From the NCBI GenBank assembly GCA_964456445.1, contig CAYWBI010000248.1, forward strand, positions 1 to 5,020: a stretch of DNA of 5,020 nt, read 5' to 3'. The notes beneath the pieces were generated by a model, which was given only the letters and a program-made list of their open reading frames with translations, ran no database searches and had not been told where the DNA came from. Both the position numbers and the translations under genes were made by a program. Origin of the DNA: CAYWBI01 sp964456445. GTDB taxonomy: Bacteria; Calditrichota; Calditrichia; Calditrichales; J004. This document shows, piece after piece, positions 1 through 4,973 of the stretch (positions are counted from its first letter, which is position 1; every line of letters begins with the position of its first letter).

Positions 1-154
1 AATCCGCGCCGCCCTTTACGCCGTCCACATGCAGGGAAAGCCAGGCCTCGGTCACGCCGGGATCGGCGGTCATGGCGAGCTGTTGGTTGGCAAAGGGGTT
101 GGCGCACCCCCAAAAGATGATTAGTGTCATTATAAACAATAGGGCCGGTTTCAA
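1..154 (-). CDS. N-terminus of an exported, probably lipid-anchored protein (partial)
   Basis: This frame is open from a TTG at 154 to the left edge, giving 51 residues of a protein that continues outside the window. The N-terminus has a lysine at position 2, a hydrophobic stretch (residues 4-15) and then Gly16-Cys17, which looks like a lipoprotein signal. The lipobox is poor, with Phe and Trp at -3 and -2, so signal peptidase I cleavage after PFA (residue 22) is an alternative. The TTG is chosen because a strong purine-rich ribosome site (AGGGGGG) lies 6 nt upstream and because it supplies the positive charge; the ATG at codon 9 would leave a signal with no charge. The mature start reads TADPGVTEAWLSL, resembling the first strand of an Ig or fibronectin type III-like domain, but too little is visible to name it. 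The gene is clearly more GC-rich than the rest of the window. It is transcribed divergently from the regulator. Confidence 0.6.
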   Translation of the reverse strand, partial: MKPALLFIMTLIIFWGCANPFANQQLAMTADPGVTEAWLSLHVDGVKGGAD

Positions 155-285
155 TGTTTTCCCCCCTAATTTGGTGTGGTCCGTTGCTGTTATGTTAAAA
201 AAATGTTCGCGCTTATTATCGGCGGTAAGGGGTCCTACCTGCGGATAACAGGACTTCCATTTGCGGCGGGTGTCTTCCTTGAAAC
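155..285 (-). promoter_or_regulatory. Structured 5' leader of the minus-strand gene, class not recognised
   Basis: About 130 nt separate the predicted transcription start from the TTG codon. Read as minus-strand RNA, two hairpins compete for the same bases. One pairs 234-239 with 224-229 (GGUAGG with CUUACC, including a G-U pair that exists only on this strand). The other pairs 250-254 with 232-236 (GUCCU with AGGAC), with an alternative inner CCUG/CAGG stem. A run of seven U follows at 203-197, but no strong stem sits directly before it. The layout suggests cis-regulation. I could not match it to a known riboswitch: the hairpin has a vague likeness to the 3' stem of c-di-GMP-I RNAs, but the conserved core of that class is absent. 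Confidence 0.3.
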
Positions 286-291
286 GCTGAT

Positions 292-320
292 AATATAGAT
301 ATACATATCGGCGCTGTCAA
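292..320 (-). promoter_or_regulatory. Sigma70-type promoter for the minus-strand exported protein gene
   Basis: On the minus strand there is a perfect -35 box TTGACA (320-315), a 17-bp spacer and a -10 box TATATT (297-292; 5 of 6 matches to TATAAT). Transcription would start near 285 and run left into the TTG-initiated gene. The spacing and box quality make this a good match to a housekeeping promoter. Some FCB bacteria (Bacteroidota) use a different primary-sigma consensus, so activity depends on the host. Confidence 0.55.
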
Positions 321-644
321 GGTCTTTTACGTACGTTTGGGCAAAAAGTTTTAAATATGGTTTTGCGTAGTGGATAGAGCGATTAGTATGTGTAATTTAC
401 TAACTAACTATTTGTTCGGGTGGAAAAGGGGAGATAAGGCAAAAGGTAAAAACGACCAGTGAAACCTGAATAGGAATGGTGTATCCGGTTATGAATATTG
501 CCCGGTTCATGTGAAAGGTTTTTGTCCTTTTTTGGAAAGCGGCTATATTAAGTTTGAAAAGATAAAAAATGCCCTTTGGGACCGGCTAACAGTGTCAAAT
601 TCCGAAACGGTAGATTTTGAAATTGTGACTTTTTGAAGAAGCCC

Positions 645-669
645 TCACTATTGGTCTAAAATATAGTGA
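645..669. repeat. Small inverted repeat TCACTAT / ATAGTGA
   Basis: Perfect 7-bp arms at 645-651 and 663-669 flank an 11-bp centre. There is no T-run on either side, so it is not an intrinsic terminator. It could be an operator-like dyad or chance in AT-rich DNA. Confidence 0.3.
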
Positions 670-887
670 TCAAATTACGGTTTCAAAAGGGTTGGAAATG
701 TTTGCTTTTTATTCTATTTAAATTCCGAAGGCCATTGGATAATTATAGCGTGCTTTTTCCGTATGGCTTGCAACTGATCGATCCTTAAATCCTTACGGAT
801 GTTACCTGTGTCCTCTGGCAGTAAATGCCTAAAAATTGAAATGAGCGATTCTTGTCCTTGAATACGTAATGTTATAAAACTTCTTAT

Positions 888-923
888 GGCTTTATCATTT
901 GAGCAATATTTATAAATAAAGCC
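888..923. repeat. Inverted repeat GGCTTTAT / ATAAAGCC
   Basis: Perfect 8-bp arms (888-895 and 916-923) enclose a 20-bp AT-rich loop, about 30 bp upstream of the -35 box of the regulator promoter. No T-run follows directly on either strand, so a terminator is unlikely. The role is unknown. Confidence 0.3.
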
Positions 924-954
924 GTAGATGCGCTTAAAATCGCTTGTTATAAAA

Positions 955-983
955 TTGACAGACCGAGTTCAGAGTGTTAGATT
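955..983 (+). promoter_or_regulatory. Sigma70-type promoter for the sigma54 activator gene
   Basis: A perfect -35 box TTGACA (955-960), a 17-bp spacer and a -10 box TAGATT (978-983; 4 of 6 matches) predict a start near 990, leaving a leader of about 65 nt before the ATG at 1056. This suggests that the activator is made by the housekeeping polymerase, independently of the sigma54 operon it probably controls. Confidence 0.5.
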
Positions 984-1055
984 GTTTTAGTCTTGTTATA
1001 AATGGCACAAGTATAAAATTCAGATATTATTCATCCTGATTTATAGGATATCGAA

Positions 1056-2381
1056 ATGAAAGAGAATTATTCCGAAGAGATATTAGATTCACTTATTGAA
1101 GGTATTATTACCATCGATAAAGAGTTTAAAATCACATTTATCAATTCCGCCGCGGAAAGAATAACCGGTTTAAAGAAAAACGAAATATTTGGGAAATTAT
1201 GTAAAACTATATTTTGTAACGATTTATGTAAGACCGCATGTCCAATACGAAGAATATTAGAGAGTGGGAAGAGTATATCCAATTTTAAAAATAAAATAAA
1301 AATAAACGATAATGAAGAAATTGAAGTTAAAATAAACGCAACCGTTCTTCGGGACGAACACTCAAAGCCGATTGGGGGGGTAATTTCCTTTGCCGATGTG
1401 TCCAGGGAAAAGAATGTAGATAAAATATTATTTGAAAAGACTGATTTCCACGGAATCGTCGGTAACTCATCTCAAATGAAAGAAATATACACACTCATCA
1501 ATGAAATTTCCGATTCCGATGCACCTGTACTGATACAGGGTGAAACCGGGACGGGCAAAGAATTGATAGCGAATGCCGTACAAGTCACAAGTAAAAGAAG
1601 AAAAAACCCTTTTTTAAAAATAAACTGTGCCGTCTTTCCGCCGGATTTGCTGGCAAGTGAATTATTTGGACATGTTAAAGGCTCATTTACCGGCGCCAAT
1701 ATGGATAGAACGGGACGCTTTGAACTTGCAAATTCCGGAACAATATTTTTAGACGAAATATCGGAAATGTCGCTACAGATGCAGACCCACCTGTTAAGAA
1801 TACTACAAGATGGAACATTTGAAAGAGTTGGGGATTCCATTACCCGAAATACAGATGTGAGAATAATTACGGCAACCAATATTGATGTTGAAAAAGCAAT
1901 GGAGGATAAGGCCTTTAGGGAAGATTTATATTTTAGAATAAATGTAATTCCGATAAATCTTCCGCCCCTGCGCAATAGGCGGGAAGATATCCCGGTGCTC
2001 ACAAATCATTTTATTAAAAAATTCTCACTTATTTACGATAAACCCATTGATGGCATAGATGATGATGCGCTCCAACTTTTGATGAATTATAACTGGCCCG
2101 GAAATATACGGCAATTGGAAAACGTTATTGAATACGCTTTTGCCCGTTCACATCAGGACATTCATATTTGTATTTGTAGTCTGCCTGTGTATTTAAGAAA
2201 AAACACCATTTGTAATAATGATGGCCATCCCTTACAGCACCATGCCCATATTTCTCTGGAAAACCTCTTAAAGGTTCTCGATGCCAATGGCTGGAACAAA
2301 AGTTTGGTAGCCGATGAGCTTGGTGTTAACAGAACAACTGTCTGGAGAAAAATTAAAGAGTTTGGCTTGGAGCCAAAATAA
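1056..2381 (+). CDS. Sigma54-dependent transcriptional activator (PAS, AAA+, Fis-type HTH)
   Basis: A soluble 441-residue enhancer-binding protein of the NtrC family, which uses ATP hydrolysis to open sigma54-RNA polymerase complexes. The ATG follows an AGGA ribosome site by 7 nt. Residues about 5-120 form a PAS domain instead of a phosphoreceiver, so it probably senses a signal directly. That domain contains a four-cysteine cluster, C49-x4-C54-x3-C58-x3-C62. The AAA+ core follows (about 132-360): Walker A GETGTGKE (162-169), sigma54-contact loop GSFTGA (209-214; usual form GAFTGA), Walker B GTIFLDEI (228-235), and the arginine region FREDLYFRIN (288-297). Three more cysteines (372, 374, 386) lie in the linker to the Fis-like helix-turn-helix (about 400-437). 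No membrane segment is present. The next genes have a sigma54 promoter with paired dyad sites, so they are its likely target. A run of seven G (1374-1380) lies in the PAS region. Confidence 0.95.
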   Translation: MKENYSEEILDSLIEGIITIDKEFKITFINSAAERITGLKKNEIFGKLCKTIFCNDLCKTACPIRRILESGKSISNFKNKIKINDNEEIEVKINATVLRDEHSKPIGGVISFADVSREKNVDKILFEKTDFHGIVGNSSQMKEIYTLINEISDSDAPVLIQGETGTGKELIANAVQVTSKRRKNPFLKINCAVFPPDLLASELFGHVKGSFTGANMDRTGRFELANSGTIFLDEISEMSLQMQTHLLRILQDGTFERVGDSITRNTDVRIITATNIDVEKAMEDKAFREDLYFRINVIPINLPPLRNRREDIPVLTNHFIKKFSLIYDKPIDGIDDDALQLLMNYNWPGNIRQLENVIEYAFARSHQDIHICICSLPVYLRKNTICNNDGHPLQHHAHISLENLLKVLDANGWNKSLVADELGVNRTTVWRKIKEFGLEPK

Positions 2382-2401
2382 CCCGCCCCAAAACAACACT
2401 T

Positions 2402-2420
2402 TTGCAATGATCTTGCAACA
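2402..2420. promoter_or_regulatory. Probable upstream activator site 1 (TTGCAA-N5-TTGCAA)
   Basis: TTGCAATGATCTTGCAACA consists of two self-complementary TTGCAA half-sites starting 11 bp apart, so it is a dyad on one face of the helix, as expected for a dimeric Fis-type helix-turn-helix. It matches site 2 at 15 of 19 positions and lies exactly 66 bp (six turns at 11 bp) before it. Its centre is about 145 bp upstream of the predicted sigma54 start, within the normal range for enhancer-binding proteins. That the neighbouring activator binds here is inference. Confidence 0.6.
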
Positions 2421-2467
2421 CATTCCTAAATTCTAAATAAACATATGCTTAGCAATGTTGAAACTTA

Positions 2468-2486
2468 TTGCAACGCTTCTGCAACA
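2468..2486. promoter_or_regulatory. Probable upstream activator site 2 (TTGCAA-N5-CTGCAA)
   Basis: TTGCAACGCTTCTGCAACA repeats site 1 with four mismatches and keeps the 11-bp half-site spacing. Its centre is about 79 bp upstream of the predicted sigma54 start. A weaker AGCAATGTTG at 2451-2460 lies between the two sites and may be a third partial half-site. Confidence 0.6.
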
Positions 2487-2529
2487 AATCTTAGACACTA
2501 AAAAGCTTTAAAATCAAACCGTTTCCCCA

Positions 2530-2545
2530 TGGCAAGGTTGTTGCA
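2530..2545 (+). promoter_or_regulatory. Sigma54 (-24/-12) promoter of the TPR-cytochrome operon
   Basis: TGGCAAGGTTGTTGCA fits the sigma54 consensus TGGCACG-N4-TTGCA with one mismatch (A for C at 2535). The invariant GG (2531-2532) and GC (2543-2544) have the correct spacing. The predicted start is near 2555-2557, only a few bases before the ATG at 2561. The promoter sits directly after a sigma54 activator gene and downstream of two matching dyads, which strongly supports function. Confidence 0.88.
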
Positions 2546-2560
2546 TACTATTTCACTATT

Positions 2561-2995
2561 ATGAGTGAGATGTTAGCAAATCAATATTTTATTGCAGAGC
2601 GATATTTTGAAGCATTAGGTGAGTATTCAAAATTATCAAAAAAGCAAAAAAGTAATCCTGTAATAAAAAAAAAATTAATTATTTGTGCGGCTCTTAATAA
2701 CGATTTTGAAAAAGCACTTTCTGTATTAACGGAATGGATCGTTGATAATTTCAAGCAATCGTTTGAAATACAAAATGATCCAGATGAATATCATATTATA
2801 GAGACAACTCAAAAATTGGAAAAGGAAATATTGGAAAAGAAAGGAGATAAAGAATTAAAGAAGATGCAGATTGCTATATTGAGTTATTTTTCAGATCAAA
2901 CTAAATCATTTGAAATTTTTAATCAGTTAAAAGACTCAATCTTTCAAGATATTGTCAATTCCTTTTTGCAGACGCTACAAAGTACAACACATTAA
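2561..2995 (+). CDS. TPR-like cytosolic protein of unknown function
   Basis: A 144-residue, lysine-rich protein without a signal peptide or membrane segment. Residues about 4-65 look like a pair of tetratricopeptide-type helical repeats (LANQYFIAERYFEALGEYSK, then ALNNDFEKALSVLTEWI), a fold used for protein-protein contacts. The second half (about 80-144) is predicted helical and charged but not recognisable. It is first in the sigma54 operon, with the cytochrome start 16 bp after its stop, so both are probably made together. A role in regulation, assembly or export of the cytochrome is possible but not shown. The start is uncertain: the ATG at 2561 lies about 5 nt after the predicted transcript start and has no ribosome site, while the ATG at 2570 (codon 4) would give a leader of about 14 nt with only a weak GAG. 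A run of ten A at 2665-2674 encodes three lysines. Confidence 0.8.
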   Translation: MSEMLANQYFIAERYFEALGEYSKLSKKQKSNPVIKKKLIICAALNNDFEKALSVLTEWIVDNFKQSFEIQNDPDEYHIIETTQKLEKEILEKKGDKELKKMQIAILSYFSDQTKSFEIFNQLKDSIFQDIVNSFLQTLQSTTH

Positions 2996-2998
2996 TTT

Positions 2999-3004
2999 AA
3001 GGAG
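2999..3004 (+). promoter_or_regulatory. Ribosome-binding site that fixes the cytochrome start
   Basis: AAGGAG lies 7 nt before the ATG at 3012 and directly after the stop of the upstream gene. It selects that ATG over an in-frame ATG at 2952, which would add 20 residues overlapping the previous gene and bury the signal peptide. Confidence 0.85.
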
Positions 3005-3011
3005 ATATGCA

Positions 3012-4973
3012 ATGAAGAAGTTTGTTACCATATTTTTTACTTTTTGTTTTTTGTTTTCAACAAATTTATTTGCCCAGAGTTCCTGTGGCGTTTGCCATAG
3101 CGGCGCTGTTGATAATAATTATACCAATTGGCTGGCAACCAATCACGCCCAATCCCAGAAAAATGCACCAGAGCTGGCCGGGGATGTTGGGCATACTCCC
3201 GAAGCTCAAATAGCAGACGAAGATTGCATTTCATGCCATAGCCCCAGAGCCGTTACAGCCAATGGTGGAATGACAGAAGCCGAAGCATTGGGGTATTTCT
3301 ATACAACCGCAACCGAAAGTGGTGTAGCCGACGATGGAACGCCTTATGATGTTGGAGAATTCTATCCTGGTACAGTTCCTCAAAATGAAACGGAATGGCC
3401 GAATATTAATTGCCAAACCTGCCATGATTATGATACTACCGCAACTTCGATGCCCACACTCAAATTAGCTCTGTTTGATTCTCATTATATAGACCCTAAG
3501 ACGAATGAGCAAGGTGTGGCAAAACCGGTTAATTTTCCGCATGAACTCTGTGGGCAATGCCATGGGAGTTTACACGAGGCAAATCAAGGTACCGATGATG
3601 CATTTGATGGCGGTGGTTTCTACGAATGGGCAAATTGGGCTGCTCAAAACCCGTCATTAGCTGGAAATTGGAAGGGAACCAACCATCTTCTGACCGATGG
3701 ATGGAAGTTCAGTAAACATAGCAGGACTCAGGATGACGCAGCTGTTGAGCTTGGAGAAGCGCGTTCGGGTGAAACACCTGATGAAGTAGTAAATGGCTCA
3801 GACCCCGAAAATTGTATTGCCTGCCATGCCCCAACAGCCGTTGAAGCCAATGGCGGTATGACTGAAGCAGAAGCTCTGAATTATTTTTTTACAACAACAG
3901 ATGGGAAATTTACCGCAAATACCGCTGTTAAAAATGCCGATGAGTGGCCTGATGTAGATTGCGTAAATTGTCATGATCCGCATAATGGCACCCTCGCTTA
4001 TTATAATTCTTCGACAAAAAAACATGTTCCCATGGCGAGTTCCGATGAGCTGTGCGGACAATGTCACGGTACGCTGCGATTTCCTGATACCGATCATTTA
4101 AGTTACAATATTATGCAGGGAACCGGTGGGATTGGAGTGGATGACCAAAAGACAATGTCTGGAGTAACTTGTGTTGATTGCCATATGGCCGTGGACAGAA
4201 GCACCTGGCCAGGCGAGCACCATTTTAATCAGTATATGACACACGGACATACTTTCCAGATTATTGTAAATGGCGGAGATAAAAGCCATCATCCTGAAAA
4301 CCATCCGGGCTGGACAGGGTGGAGCATGGGCGCCATAGCGGGAGACATGGCAGATTATGGTGATGGAGCCGGAAATGGGGATGCACCGCATATTGCCTCA
4401 TGTACCACATGCCATGCCTATATGGATGCTCAGGTTGTCCGGTTAACTGTTGAGGGTATGCAAAATGAATATGCAAATTTGGATTCCATCGCAAATGTAA
4501 AGGTTGCTGCCGCGGAAGATTTCCTGATTGAAAGCAGCGACTCTACTGCAATCCACCTGCTTGAAGAAGCACAGTTTAATCTTGCTTTTGCAGAGGGAGA
4601 TGAAAGTGGCGGTGTGCATAATCATAATTATACTATTGCTTTGTTGAATGACGCCATTGAAAAATCAGACTTTATTGTAACGGGTCTGGATGAAAATATG
4701 CCTCTTGTACGGGTGTTTGCCTTACACCAGAACTATCCCAACCCATTTAACCCAAGCACAACGATCGAATATCAAACACCAAAAGAAGGCTTTGTAAATC
4801 TCACGGTTTATAATATGTTGGGACAAGAAGTCACGACGCTCGTTAAAGGGAATATCCCATCGGGAAAACACCGCATAGTATTTAATGCATCGGATCTTAC
4901 CTCCGGTGTATATTTTTATAAACTAACGGCAGGAACACTTGTCTCGACAAAAAAATTGTTACTGCTCAAATAG
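3012..4973 (+). CDS. Secreted nonaheme cytochrome c with T9SS sorting domain
   Basis: A 653-residue protein, read from the ATG with the strong ribosome site. Residues 1-21 are a Sec signal peptide (MKK, hydrophobic core, LFA before the cut). Nine CxxCH heme c sites have their first cysteine at 25, 72, 134, 180, 268, 317, 348, 387 and 464. Twenty-two further histidines are available as distal ligands, enough for bis-His hemes. There is no CxxCK site, so a classical NrfA nitrite reductase is unlikely. Hemes 2-4 and 5-7 lie in duplicated modules. Residues about 472-552 form a helical segment ending GGVHNHNYTIALL, like the C-terminal helices of other multiheme cytochromes. Residues about 569-653 are a type IX sorting domain (NYPNPFNPSTTI, LGQEV, SGVYFYKL, terminal KKLLLLK). 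It should therefore fold in the periplasm and be moved to the cell surface or medium, where extracellular electron transfer is the likely job. No partner porin or oxidoreductase is visible in the window. Confidence 0.95.
   Translation: MKKFVTIFFTFCFLFSTNLFAQSSCGVCHSGAVDNNYTNWLATNHAQSQKNAPELAGDVGHTPEAQIADEDCISCHSPRAVTANGGMTEAEALGYFYTTATESGVADDGTPYDVGEFYPGTVPQNETEWPNINCQTCHDYDTTATSMPTLKLALFDSHYIDPKTNEQGVAKPVNFPHELCGQCHGSLHEANQGTDDAFDGGGFYEWANWAAQNPSLAGNWKGTNHLLTDGWKFSKHSRTQDDAAVELGEARSGETPDEVVNGSDPENCIACHAPTAVEANGGMTEAEALNYFFTTTDGKFTANTAVKNADEWPDVDCVNCHDPHNGTLAYYNSSTKKHVPMASSDELCGQCHGTLRFPDTDHLSYNIMQGTGGIGVDDQKTMSGVTCVDCHMAVDRSTWPGEHHFNQYMTHGHTFQIIVNGGDKSHHPENHPGWTGWSMGAIAGDMADYGDGAGNGDAPHIASCTTCHAYMDAQVVRLTVEGMQNEYANLDSIANVKVAAAEDFLIESSDSTAIHLLEEAQFNLAFAEGDESGGVHNHNYTIALLNDAIEKSDFIVTGLDENMPLVRVFALHQNYPNPFNPSTTIEYQTPKEGFVNLTVYNMLGQEVTTLVKGNIPSGKHRIVFNASDLTSGVYFYKLTAGTLVSTKKLLLLK
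3222..4082 (+). repeat. Duplicated triheme module within the cytochrome gene
   Basis: Residues 71-188 and 267-357 of the cytochrome share the same order of motifs: CI(S/A)CH-x-P-x-AV-x-ANGGMTEAEAL, then EWP-x3-C-x2-CHD, then ELCGQCHG. Each is preceded by an NW-x2-TNH segment (39-45 and 219-225) whose histidine may be a distal ligand. The similarity is visible in the DNA too, for example around 3258-3290 and 3846-3878. The second copy is shorter between its hemes (49 and 31 residues against 62 and 46). This points to an old internal duplication that expanded a smaller cytochrome. Confidence 0.8.

Larger units (their letters stand above)
321..954. other. AT-rich intergenic stretch without a convincing gene
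   Basis: This stretch of more than 600 bp lies between two divergent promoters and carries no frame with both a credible start and a ribosome site. Two fairly long open frames lack starts: 463-636 on the plus strand (57 sense codons) and 714-968 on the minus strand (84 sense codons, running into the adjoining promoter). Both could be decayed genes or chance. Other contents are two dyads (645-669 and 888-923), the first copy of a 9-mer found again near the regulator promoter, and an isolated TTGCAAC at 768-774. No tRNA, rRNA, insertion sequence or CRISPR structure is visible. Confidence 0.5.
870..1002 (+). repeat. Three direct copies of TGTTATAAA around the regulator promoter
   Basis: The 9-mer TGTTATAAA occurs at 870-878, 945-953 and 994-1002. 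The last two share an 11-mer, CTTGTTATAAA (943-953 and 992-1002). One copy ends one base before the -35 box of the regulator promoter and another lies just after its predicted start site, which is where repressor or activator sites are often found. The AT-richness of the region makes coincidence possible. Confidence 0.35.

Noticed and set aside
155..290. c-di-GMP-I riboswitch on the minus strand
   Set aside because: The GGUAGG...CUUACC stem is reminiscent of its 3' part, but the conserved GCAAA-containing core and the second paired arm could not be found in the right order.
514..533. Terminator-like AAAGG-loop-CCTTT followed by T on the plus strand
   Set aside because: The stem is only 5 bp with three A-T pairs, and no plus-strand gene precedes it.
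1003..1018. TGGCAC as the -24 half of a sigma54 promoter before the activator
   Set aside because: There is no GC at the required -12 position; the sequence there is TAAAA. The sigma70-type boxes at 955-983 are a better explanation.
1472..2002. A 176-codon open frame on the minus strand within the activator gene
   Set aside because: It lies opposite the highly conserved AAA+ core, has no recognisable protein features and is the expected shadow of that gene.
2361..2377. Perfect 7-bp hairpin TTTGGCT-TGG-AGCCAAA at the end of the activator gene
   Set aside because: It lies inside the last codons and is not followed by a T-run, so it does not qualify as an intrinsic terminator; coding sequence can explain it.
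2952..3011. Longer N-terminus of the cytochrome from the ATG at 2952
   Set aside because: It would overlap the previous gene, lacks a ribosome site and would place 20 polar residues before a clear signal peptide. The ATG at 3012 has AAGGAG at the right distance.
3012..4973. Cytochrome c nitrite reductase (NrfA-like enzyme)
   Set aside because: Nine hemes instead of five, no CxxCK catalytic heme site, and a secretion tail. Only the C-terminal helical segment is loosely similar.
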